DNA of 21,950 bases, from contig CAYSPJ010000089.1 in the NCBI GenBank assembly GCA_964432875.1, positions 1 through 21,950 of the forward strand, in the 5' to 3' direction. How positions within the stretch are numbered: the stretch's first letter is position 1; each line of letters starts with the position of its first letter. This DNA is from JACJYE01 sp964432875 (GTDB lineage: Bacteria > Bacteroidota > Bacteroidia > Chitinophagales > Saprospiraceae). Shown piece by piece: positions 1 through 6,916 of the stretch. The notes under the pieces were generated by a model. That model was given only the letters and a program-made list of their open reading frames with translations, had not been told where the DNA came from and searched no databases. Position numbers and translations under genes: made by a program.

Positions 1-431
1 CGGCTGGATGGGGTGGTGGTGTGGCTGCATGGGGAGGTTTTGCTGCTGCGGTGAAGGCATCTCGCAGACAGCCCTGATAGAGGACATAAGCAGGGGTTTC
101 GCAGCGCTGCTACATCGAGTTTTTTCTCCCTGATGGAATAAAAGCTTCGCTATTCCATAGGGTAAACTTGCGCCAAGCCGCATAGCAAGCGGATGCTGGC
201 AGAACCAATCGCCCCTGCCCAAGGGGGTACAAGTAAACACGGAAACGTTGCGACTTTGCGCCGTTGCGAGAAACTTCTCCCGGACCAGTCACGAGCAGCA
301 TAGCAGACGGATGCCAATAGGGCCAATGCCCCTGCGGTGAAGGGGGGCATCATAATTTCATCGGTAGCCGCTTGGCTCGAGAGAGAGGTTCATCGGCGGC
401 GCAGTTGAGGCGATGAAGCTTCTGCGCTACA
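1..431. other. Gene-free stretch at the left edge
   Basis: No frame here gives a convincing protein. Short open frames on the minus strand are Ser/Pro/Gln-rich or low in complexity and resemble no family I know. The segment lies downstream of the 550-residue gene on the minus strand, so it holds that gene's 3' end plus repeat DNA (see 181-346). No clear terminator hairpin with a T-run was found. A gene running off the left edge cannot be excluded, because all minus-strand frames near base 1 are open for at least 25 codons. Confidence 0.5.
181..346. repeat. Two diverged direct copies of a ~47-bp unit
   Basis: Copy 1 is 181-227 and copy 2 is 299-346. Both begin CATAGCA, continue through CGGATGC, CCAAT and GCCCCTGC, and end in AAGGGGG. 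They differ mainly by transitions and two small indels. About 70 bp of unrelated DNA separates them. The pair looks like a dispersed intergenic repeat family rather than coding sequence, but only these two copies are visible in the window, so family status is inference. Confidence 0.5.
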
Positions 432-2084
432 TTATAACATCAAATCAGCCCAAAGCCGGTAATCAGCGAGCGGTTGCGCCCTAGGGTCTTCGTCGTAGAG
501 GGGCATGAGTTCGCAGAGAGGGTGGGAGAGGATGGCGCGGCCCTTGCGGATAGAGGCAATAAGGCCAAAGGAATCTTCGGGGTCTTTGCCTTCGATGCCG
601 AGCACTTCCACTCTGGTGCCGGGTTCGATATTATGGAAAATGAGCCCTTCCACCTGGGCATCGAAGGGGAACTGGACTTCTTGGGCGAAGTAGGCTGCCC
701 AGTTGTCGAGGTCGTCGGCAGCAGGAGCGCGCATCATGATATCAAAAATGCGGACTGCAGCGGCGTTGTCTTTAATGTCGCCCCAGAAATACTGGTGAAA
801 AAGGCGGCGCATGGTAGCGGTGGCCTCGTCTTCTGTATCCTGTGCTTTCGCCGCTTTCAGTTGATCCTCTTCGAGCTCATAGTCCGAGAAGTTGCCATAC
901 TCATCCTCGCAGAGGGCGCGGATATAAGGCTCGGGCAGCTTTAACATACTGGGGCTATCCAGCTCTACATTATAGAAGGTGGTTTCGCCATCCGTAAAGG
1001 CCGCTTCGACCCGGCCCTGCAAGCCATTGAGGTTTAGCTCGGGGAAATCCTTGGAAGGCCAGAAGTCAGCGGCTATTTGAACCGTGCTGCCGAGGGGGAA
1101 GAGCGGGTCTTCTACTTCGTCCCATAAGCCATCATCATCCGCAGAGAAAAATGGCTCATCGTCAAACCCTCCGCCGAAGAAGAGGCCTTCCGATTCGTCG
1201 AGCATATCGTGCAGGAAGGCATCGACCTGGCGGCTGCGGAATTCCTCGTCCTCATCTTCCTCTTCGAAGGCCTCTGCCAATTCATTGAGGAGCGGGGAAG
1301 GGGCGCGCAGGTGGAGGGTGTCTTCCAGGGCTGCTTTGAGCTTATCCAGGGTGGCTTGCAAATCGGCCATATCGTGGTGATCGTCGGGCGGGCGGTTTTC
1401 CAGGGCGGCACGAGTAGCATCAGAGGTGGTCAGCAGGTGGCTTTCTTTTTCGATGCGGGCGAGGTAGGCTTTTAGCCCCTGCGCTTGTTGTTGCAAAAGA
1501 GCCAGGGCCTTTTGCTGCCCGAGTTTTTCTAGCGCAGCATCCAGCAAAGCGGTGGCGGGGAGCACTATCCCCTGGAGTGCCATTTCGATGTCCATGCCTG
1601 GCCGGTTGATGCCGAGCTGGGAGAGCGCGAGCAGGGCTGCTTTGCCCGCTTCGATCTCCTCTTCCGTGGGATAATCGCTAAAGGAATCGAGCCGGTCTTT
1701 GATGCGCTTGGCCATGTCATGCTCCATGGTCTGCCCGTTTTGTTGGGCGGCGCCGGCTCTGTCCTGGAGCATTTTTTCGTAATGTGGGTGAAAAAGCGGA
1801 GCGCTGGTCAATTCTTCGCTGATGTAGATCATATCCTCCATCGTTTCCTCATCGAGGAAATCCTGTTGCTCCAGGTGGTTGACCAATTCGACGATGTCTT
1901 CCCGCAATTGCCAAAGCTTGCTGACGTGCGCCACAAAAGCCCTTTCTGCTTCCAGTTGGTAATCAAAAATCTGCTGGCGCCGCGCCTGAAGCTGCCGCTC
2001 TTCCTGGTGTGCTTGCTCGAGCAGTTGGGTTACTGCTGTTTTGATCGCCTCCAGGGAAGTATCTTGGTTGGATTGCTTGCTCAT
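432..2084 (-). CDS. Hypothetical acidic protein with coiled-coil N-terminus and CcbP-like C-terminus
   Basis: The 550-residue protein starts at an ATG (2084-2082) and ends at TAA. It has no signal peptide or membrane segment, so it is probably cytoplasmic. Residues 1-70 are Glu/Gln-rich with heptad-like spacing and are probably a coiled coil. Residues 120-260 are further helices. Residues 270-330 are a very acidic linker. About 330-395 (GSTVQI...GLQGRV...YNVELD...LPEPYI) looks like a small SH3-like beta domain. About 455-550 (NWAAYFAQEVQFPFDAQVEG...GTRVEVLG...LADYRLW) resembles the CcbP calcium-binding-type domain, judged by pattern memory only. The pattern of a Trp-started helix, a FPF(D/E)A strand and a closing DYRxW is the basis. 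Role unknown. It runs in the same direction as carB, 184 bp beyond it, with no sign of co-function. Confidence 0.72.
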   Translation of the reverse strand: MSKQSNQDTSLEAIKTAVTQLLEQAHQEERQLQARRQQIFDYQLEAERAFVAHVSKLWQLREDIVELVNHLEQQDFLDEETMEDMIYISEELTSAPLFHPHYEKMLQDRAGAAQQNGQTMEHDMAKRIKDRLDSFSDYPTEEEIEAGKAALLALSQLGINRPGMDIEMALQGIVLPATALLDAALEKLGQQKALALLQQQAQGLKAYLARIEKESHLLTTSDATRAALENRPPDDHHDMADLQATLDKLKAALEDTLHLRAPSPLLNELAEAFEEEDEDEEFRSRQVDAFLHDMLDESEGLFFGGGFDDEPFFSADDDGLWDEVEDPLFPLGSTVQIAADFWPSKDFPELNLNGLQGRVEAAFTDGETTFYNVELDSPSMLKLPEPYIRALCEDEYGNFSDYELEEDQLKAAKAQDTEDEATATMRRLFHQYFWGDIKDNAAAVRIFDIMMRAPAADDLDNWAAYFAQEVQFPFDAQVEGLIFHNIEPGTRVEVLGIEGKDPEDSFGLIASIRKGRAILSHPLCELMPLYDEDPRAQPLADYRLWADLML

Positions 2085-2268
2085 TCAAATCTGGTTGTTC
2101 TGTTGGTAAACACCTGGGAGGGTGATAGGGTTTGCCGATGAGGGCACACCCTTGTGGTCAGGTACTGGCCGGGCCGGCGGCAAAGGGATATACGGCAGAG
2201 GCAGGGGCCGAAAGGTAAGCACCGACCTGCTTGTTTCCCAAATCTCGCCTGGTCAGAAACCACTATCC

Positions 2269-5085
2269 CTACCTCGTCAAATACATATACCGCTGCCGGT
2301 CCAACTCGCGGAAGAAGGGGTCGGACAAATCGCGGATAAAGCGGATGGCCTCGCCGGTAGATTTCATCTCCGGGCCGAGGTTTTTATCCACATTGGGGAA
2401 TTTGTCGAAGGAGAAGACCGGCACTTTGATGGCAAAGCCACTGGGTTGGGGCTTGATGTCGAAGTCCTTCAGCTTGTGCGTACCCAGCATTATCTTGGTG
2501 GCAATTTTGAGGTAAGGCACTTTGTAGGCTTTGGCGATGAAAGGTGTAGTGCGCGAAGCTCGTGGGTTGGCTTCAATCACGAATACCTTATCGTCCTTAA
2601 TAGCAAACTGGATATTGATCAGGCCGCGGATATCGAGGGCGTGGGCCAATTTTTCGGCGTATTCCACCATCGTGGCTACAGCTTCCACCGAGAGGCTATA
2701 GGTAGGCAGCACGGCCGAGCTATCGCCGGAATGGATGCCGGCTGGCTCGATATGTTCCATGATGCCCATGATGTGGACCTCCTCGCCATCGAAGATGGCA
2801 TCGATTTCGGCCTCTTTGGCGCGCTCCAGAAAGTGGTCGATCAGTACGCGGTTGCCCGGCAGGTGTTTAAAGATGCTGAGCACCTGCCGCTCCAGTTCAT
2901 CGTCATTGATGACGATGCGCATGCGCTGGCCACCCAACACATAGCTAGGGCGCACCAGTACCGGATAGCCAGTTCGCTTAGCTACGCCCAGCGCCTCGTC
3001 GGCATCGTGGGCGACGCCATAGTCGGGGTAGGGGATGCCCAATTCTTTGAGCAAGTCGGAGAAAGCGCCACGGTCTTCAGCCAGGTCCATATTGGGGAAA
3101 GAAGTGCCGATGATTTTGATGCCGCGTTCGTGGAGTTGCCGGGCGATTTTCAATGCCGTCTGGCCGCCCAATTGCACGATGACCCCTTCGGGCTTTTCCA
3201 GTTCGATGATTTCCTCCAGGTGTTCCCAAAAAACCGGCTCGAAGTAGAGCTTGTCGGCCATGTTGAAGTCGGTAGAGACCGTTTCGGGGTTGCAGTTGAC
3301 CATGATGGCTTCGAAGCCTGCTTCCTGGATGGCCATGAGCCCGTGTACACAGCAGTAGTCAAATTCGATGCCCTGCCCGATGCGGTTGGGGCCAGAGCCG
3401 AGCACGATGATTTTCTTGCGGTCAGAGGGGATGCTTTCGTTTTCCTGGTCGAAAGTAGAGTAGAAGTAGGGCGTTTGGGCTTCGAACTCGGCCGCACAGG
3501 TATCCACCATTTTATAAGTACGGCGGATGTTGAGCTTCTTGCGCGCTTGAGTGACCTCGGGCTCTTCGACCCTCAGGAGCCAGGCGATTTGGGCATCGGA
3601 GTAGCCGGCTTGCTTCAGTTCCAGGAAGAATTCCGAGGGGATGTCATCCGGCACATTATAGCGCATCAGCTGCTGCTCGAGCTTGACCAGCTGCTTAATC
3701 TGGCGGATGAACCAGGGGTCGATGCGGGTTAGCTTCTGGATGGTTTTTTCCGGCACGCCGAGGCGCAGCGCATCTTTAATGCGGAAGATGCGGTCTTCGC
3801 TGGGGTGTTCCAGGCTCGCCAGGATATCGCTGGTGCGTATCCACTCCTTCATGTCGGCACCCAGGCCCATGCGATTGTTTTCCAGAGACTGGCAGGCTTT
3901 CTGTAAAGCCTCGAGGAAGCTGCGGCCGATGGCCATCACTTCGCCCACCGACTTCATCTGCAAGCCCAGCTGATGGTCAGAGCCGAGGAACTTCTCAAAG
4001 TCCCAGCGGGGCATCTTCACGATTACATAATCCAGGCTGGGCTCGAAATAGGCTGAAGTAGTCTGGGTGATCTGGTTCTTCAGCTCATCGAGCTGGTATC
4101 CGATGGCCAGTTTGGCGGCGATCTTGGCGATGGGGTAGCCCGTGGCTTTGCTGGCCAATGCAGAGGAGCGGGATACCCGCGGGTTGATTTCGATGACGAT
4201 GAGGTCTTCTGTTTCGGGCTCGAGCGCAAATTGGATGTTGCAGCCGCCAGCAAAATTGCCCAGCGAGCGCATAGCGTGGATGGCCTCGTCTCTCATGCGT
4301 TGATAGGCCGTATCCGAGAGGGTCATGGCCGGTGCCACGGTGATGCTGTCGCCAGTATGGATGCCCATGGGGTCGAGGTTTTCGACGGTGCAGATGATGG
4401 CGACGTTGTCGGCGCGGTCGCGCAGCAGCTCCAGTTCGAATTCTTTCCAGCCCAGCACGGCTTTTTCCACCAGCACTTCGTGGGTAGGAGACATGTTGAG
4501 CCCCCGGCGCAGGGCGGCATCAAATTCGTCTTCTTTGTGGACGAAGCCGCCTCCCGAGCCGCCCAGGGTATAAGAAGGGCGGATAACCAAGGGGTAGCCG
4601 ATCTCCTGGGCGGCTTCTTTGCCTTCCAGGAAAGAATTGGCGATGCGGGAAGGCGCTACCTTTAGGCCGATCTCGATCATGTGTTTGCGGAAAGCCTCGC
4701 GGTTTTCCGTAAGTTCTATCGCGGCCAGGTCCACGCCGATGAGGCGCACGTTATACTGTTCCCATACGCCCTGATGCCCCGCCTCGATGGCGAGGTTTAG
4801 CGCGGTTTGGCCGCCCATGGTTGGCAGTACGGCATCAATTTGGCGTTCATCCAGGATTTTGCGGATGCTTTCTACCGTCAGCGGGAGCAGGTAAATATGA
4901 TCAGCGGTGATCGGATCCGTCATGATCGTAGCGGGGTTGTCATTGATCAGGGATACCTCGATGCCCTCTTCGCATAGAGAACGAGCGGCCTGAGTGCCAG
5001 AGTAGTCAAACTCACAGGCTTGCCCGATAATAATCGGGCCGCTCCCGATAATCAGTACGGATTTGATGGACGTATCTTTCGGCAT
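2269..5085 (-). CDS. carB: Carbamoyl-phosphate synthase large chain, without allosteric domain
   Basis: It forms carbamoyl phosphate from bicarbonate, ATP and glutamine-derived ammonia, feeding pyrimidine and arginine synthesis in the cytoplasm. The 938 residues show both synthetase halves. Half one has GSGPIIIGQACEFDYSG (14-30), GGQTALNL (91-98), YPLVIRPSYTLGGSGGG (164-180) and IEINPRVSRSSALASK (298-313). Half two repeats them as GSGPNRIGQGIEFDYC (563-578), GGQTALK (640-646), YPVLVRPSYVLGG (707-719) and IEANPRASRTT (837-847). Residues ~400-555 are the oligomerisation region. The chain ends at ~938, whereas the E. coli enzyme is 1073 residues. The C-terminal MGS-like domain that binds UMP, IMP and ornithine is therefore absent. 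To my knowledge short CarBs occur in Bacteroidota, so this is probably not a truncation. No carA lies in the window. The start is ATG at 5085-5083. Confidence 0.97.
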   Translation of the reverse strand: MPKDTSIKSVLIIGSGPIIIGQACEFDYSGTQAARSLCEEGIEVSLINDNPATIMTDPITADHIYLLPLTVESIRKILDERQIDAVLPTMGGQTALNLAIEAGHQGVWEQYNVRLIGVDLAAIELTENREAFRKHMIEIGLKVAPSRIANSFLEGKEAAQEIGYPLVIRPSYTLGGSGGGFVHKEDEFDAALRRGLNMSPTHEVLVEKAVLGWKEFELELLRDRADNVAIICTVENLDPMGIHTGDSITVAPAMTLSDTAYQRMRDEAIHAMRSLGNFAGGCNIQFALEPETEDLIVIEINPRVSRSSALASKATGYPIAKIAAKLAIGYQLDELKNQITQTTSAYFEPSLDYVIVKMPRWDFEKFLGSDHQLGLQMKSVGEVMAIGRSFLEALQKACQSLENNRMGLGADMKEWIRTSDILASLEHPSEDRIFRIKDALRLGVPEKTIQKLTRIDPWFIRQIKQLVKLEQQLMRYNVPDDIPSEFFLELKQAGYSDAQIAWLLRVEEPEVTQARKKLNIRRTYKMVDTCAAEFEAQTPYFYSTFDQENESIPSDRKKIIVLGSGPNRIGQGIEFDYCCVHGLMAIQEAGFEAIMVNCNPETVSTDFNMADKLYFEPVFWEHLEEIIELEKPEGVIVQLGGQTALKIARQLHERGIKIIGTSFPNMDLAEDRGAFSDLLKELGIPYPDYGVAHDADEALGVAKRTGYPVLVRPSYVLGGQRMRIVINDDELERQVLSIFKHLPGNRVLIDHFLERAKEAEIDAIFDGEEVHIMGIMEHIEPAGIHSGDSSAVLPTYSLSVEAVATMVEYAEKLAHALDIRGLINIQFAIKDDKVFVIEANPRASRTTPFIAKAYKVPYLKIATKIMLGTHKLKDFDIKPQPSGFAIKVPVFSFDKFPNVDKNLGPEMKSTGEAIRFIRDLSDPFFRELDRQRYMYLTR

Positions 5086-5312
5086 GGGTACAGCATTGAG
5101 TTTTGGGCTGCCATCTTAGCTCAGGACCAAGTGGGGGAGTCGGGAGTCGGATATAGCTTGCCCCGTCGATTAGGCAGGATGAAAACGACTGACGAAACAG
5201 GCCGTAATCACATCAACAAGCAGGAGGCGACAACCAACTATCCTAAGTGTTCAAGGCTTAGAAAGCTAGCAATGATTATTTGACCGCAAGGGAGGCCTTT
5301 CAAAATCGTGCG

Positions 5313-5320
5313 CAAAGATA
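5313..5320 (-). promoter_or_regulatory. Probable -7 promoter box upstream of carB
   Basis: Minus-strand TATCTTTG fits the Bacteroidota -7 consensus TAnnTTTG exactly. It lies about 230 bp upstream of the carB ATG and 43 bp past the end of the lipoprotein gene, which would give carB a leader of ~220 nt. No well-spaced TTTG -33 box is evident. The leader contains a short inverted pair, CTAAG...CTTAG, but no riboswitch or attenuator I recognise. Confidence 0.5.
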
Positions 5321-5362
5321 CAACAGGTTTTCAATTTTTTTTGAATTGAGAGAGCCGAAAGT

Positions 5363-6061
5363 TTAAGGTGTCACTTCCAATTCGGTCAGGCGGGTATAGA
5401 ATTCCACATCTGCCAATACCGAGAGCTTGCCTTTTTCTTCAGTCGTGCGTTTTTTCTTGACCAGATACATGTAATGTGACCCCGGCGACAAATCCTTTAA
5501 TTGCTGGCGGCTGATGCGATATTCCTCACCCTGGTGGGGGCCGCTGATGGTAAAAGTAGCGGCCCGGTTTTGGGTGTCGCTGAAGAAAAAGACCAGGCTT
5601 TCATCGGCCTGCAGTTCGCCTCCTTTAGCATAGAGCACCATGCCTTGGGTTTTACTGGCTTTCCCATCCACCACAAAGAAAGTATCGAGTGGGATCATCG
5701 CCAGGGTATACTCTTGTGGCTTGCCGCCATCATTGGCGAAGCGGAAAGGGAAGGCCTCGGCGTAATCCGCTTGGCGCTGCAAGTTGTAGCGTACGGTGCC
5801 TCCGGGCAAGGGTCGCGTCTCCATGCCGCTGCCTTGGAAAGCAACCCCACTGGTAAAGGTTTTTGGCAGGGCGCTGGCAAGTGAATCACCTTCAAAGAAG
5901 GTGGCTACGGCCTTGAGCTCTCGTTCAGACTGCAGGTAGCGCACAAATAGTTCGGCAAAGAGCCGCGGCCCCTGCTCCTGTTGAAGTTGCCTGTTTTGGC
6001 AGCTCCAGCTTAGGGATAGTAACAGAATGCTGGCTAAGGGCAAAAGATACTTGTACTGCAT
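5363..6061 (-). CDS. Probable small lipoprotein of unknown function
   Basis: The 232-residue product starts at the ATG at 6061-6059. The frame is open for 78 more codons upstream, but those run through a repeat element (6155-6346) and carry no signal sequence. This Met, by contrast, is directly followed by a short basic-hydrophobic leader (MQYKYLLPLASILLLSLSWS) and Cys21. The cysteine motif SWSC is a loose lipobox with Leu at -4 rather than -3, so lipidation is likely but not certain. No acidic residues follow Cys21 immediately, so there is no clear Bacteroidota surface-export signal and a periplasm-facing location is inferred. The rest is beta-rich, with paired segments such as DTFFVVDGKAS and RAATFTISGPHQGEEYRIS. 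I recognise no family. The neighbours do not indicate a role. Confidence 0.7.
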   Translation of the reverse strand: MQYKYLLPLASILLLSLSWSCQNRQLQQEQGPRLFAELFVRYLQSERELKAVATFFEGDSLASALPKTFTSGVAFQGSGMETRPLPGGTVRYNLQRQADYAEAFPFRFANDGGKPQEYTLAMIPLDTFFVVDGKASKTQGMVLYAKGGELQADESLVFFFSDTQNRAATFTISGPHQGEEYRISRQQLKDLSPGSHYMYLVKKKRTTEEKGKLSVLADVEFYTRLTELEVTP

Positions 6062-6154
6062 GTTGGCTTTTTTTAGGTGCTTTGCTTTAATATTCCCGGT
6101 CAGCCCCTCCAAAGGCGCTTGGTTTTTGGAAAGCAGCACCATTAAATAAATGAC

Positions 6155-6346
6155 GTAACTATTTAGCATGGCGAAAAGCTGCGAGTTACGAGCCACGAGC
6201 TGCGAGTTCTCTGCTATATCTCCAAGATTAAGTTTTGAAGTATATTGGAGAACGATTTTTCCTATGGTTGAAACTCGGCAACCTTCTTTCGCCAAGGCTG
6301 AACTCGCGACTCGAAACTCGCGACTCGAAGCTAGCTAAATAGTTAC
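6155..6346. repeat. 192-bp element with terminal inverted repeats (MITE/REP-like)
   Basis: The outermost 13 bp are a perfect inverted repeat: GTAACTATTTAGC at 6155-6167 and GCTAAATAGTTAC at 6334-6346. Inside each end lies a longer imperfect inverted repeat made of CGAGTT/CGAG-type units (6181-6209 and 6300-6330). The 6210-6299 core carries a smaller inverted pair, TCTCCAA (6219-6225) and TTGGAGA (6245-6251). No convincing target-site duplication was found: TAAATA follows the right end directly but is offset on the left. No transposase frame is present. A non-autonomous mobile element or a dispersed structured repeat are both possible. Confidence 0.55.
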
Positions 6347-6590
6347 TAAATAACAATAGAATGCGAATTTACATGAATGTGGCGCGAATTTACGGGAAAT
6401 CTTTAGAAAATCTGCTTCGCACTTGCTCGCTCCCTCTTCTGGGCCTGGTTGGGGCCGGGAGGAGCTGCTTGCGGGGCATTTCCACATTTTCATAGTCGGC
6501 AGCAAGGCATTTTGATGGATTTGCCATAAAAAAGCAGGCATGTCTGCAAGAGGACGAAAGCTAAGTTTCACATTTATCCAGAATAAATTT

Positions 6591-6598
6591 TATCTTTG
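6591..6598 (+). promoter_or_regulatory. Candidate distal -7 box
   Basis: TATCTTTG matches TAnnTTTG exactly and is followed by GCC, as is common after this box. A weak TTTC sits 21 nt upstream (6566-6569). It is about 320 bp from the receptor start, so it would produce a long leader or a short non-coding transcript. Which of the boxes in this region is used cannot be told from sequence. Confidence 0.35.
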
Positions 6599-6826
6599 CC
6601 GCCCAGGCTGTAAAAACGCGATGCGCCAATCAATCAGCTTCCAGCTTCCTTTTTGCCAATCAGGAATCTGACTTTTGCAAAATATTGATAGCGTATGTGC
6701 GGGGGAAGATGTTAACTTTGGAGCTTGGATTTGTGAACCCATGAGCCTCCCAAAGCAGGATATACTGGAGGGATAGAGCCGCTAAGCAAGAAAAAAGCCC
6801 CACCCCATTAATCCAGGATGATTTTT

Positions 6827-6858
6827 TTTGAAAACAAGGTTAATTTTATTTAACATTG
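6827..6858 (+). promoter_or_regulatory. Candidate promoter of the TonB-receptor gene
   Basis: TTTG (6827-6830), a 20-bp spacer, then TAACATTG (6851-6858), which differs from TAnnTTTG at one base. The spacing fits the Bacteroidota primary sigma factor. Transcription would start near 6865, giving a leader of about 50 nt before the ATG at 6917. Confidence 0.4.
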
Positions 6859-6916
6859 GCCAGTTTTTTGGAACATCTCAGGTTTTAAGCCGAAATACTT
6901 AAAAACAGGAATCTTT

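Larger units (their letters stand above)
6347..6916. other. Intergenic region between lipoprotein and receptor genes
   Basis: These 570 bp separate divergently read genes. A 78-codon minus-strand frame (6335-6571) has low-quality composition and overlaps the repeat end, so I do not call it. The plus strand carries two exact TAnnTTTG boxes (TATCTTTG 6591-6598, TAACTTTG 6713-6720) and a third, near-consensus promoter next to the receptor gene (6827-6858). GCCAATCA occurs twice about 25 bp apart near 6628-6661. No RNA gene was recognised. Confidence 0.45.

Noticed and set aside
2122..3732. 536-codon open frame on the plus strand opposite carB
   Set aside because: It lies almost entirely antisense to the well-supported carB gene. 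Its product has no recognisable motif, and the frame mirrors carB codon bias.
5020..5283. 87-codon plus-strand frame spanning the carB start and leader
   Set aside because: It overlaps the 5' end of carB and its probable leader, has no recognisable features, and would need a promoter inside carB.
6335..6571. 78-codon minus-strand frame upstream of the repeat element
   Set aside because: The product is Ser/Pro/Lys-rich with no domain or signal, and its end lies in the inverted-repeat terminus. It looks like repeat or spacer DNA.
6741..6776. 11-codon mini-frame (MSLPKQDILEG) downstream of a TAACTTTG box
   Set aside because: It could be a leader peptide, but there is no attenuator structure after it, the -33 box is badly spaced, and short frames like this arise by chance.
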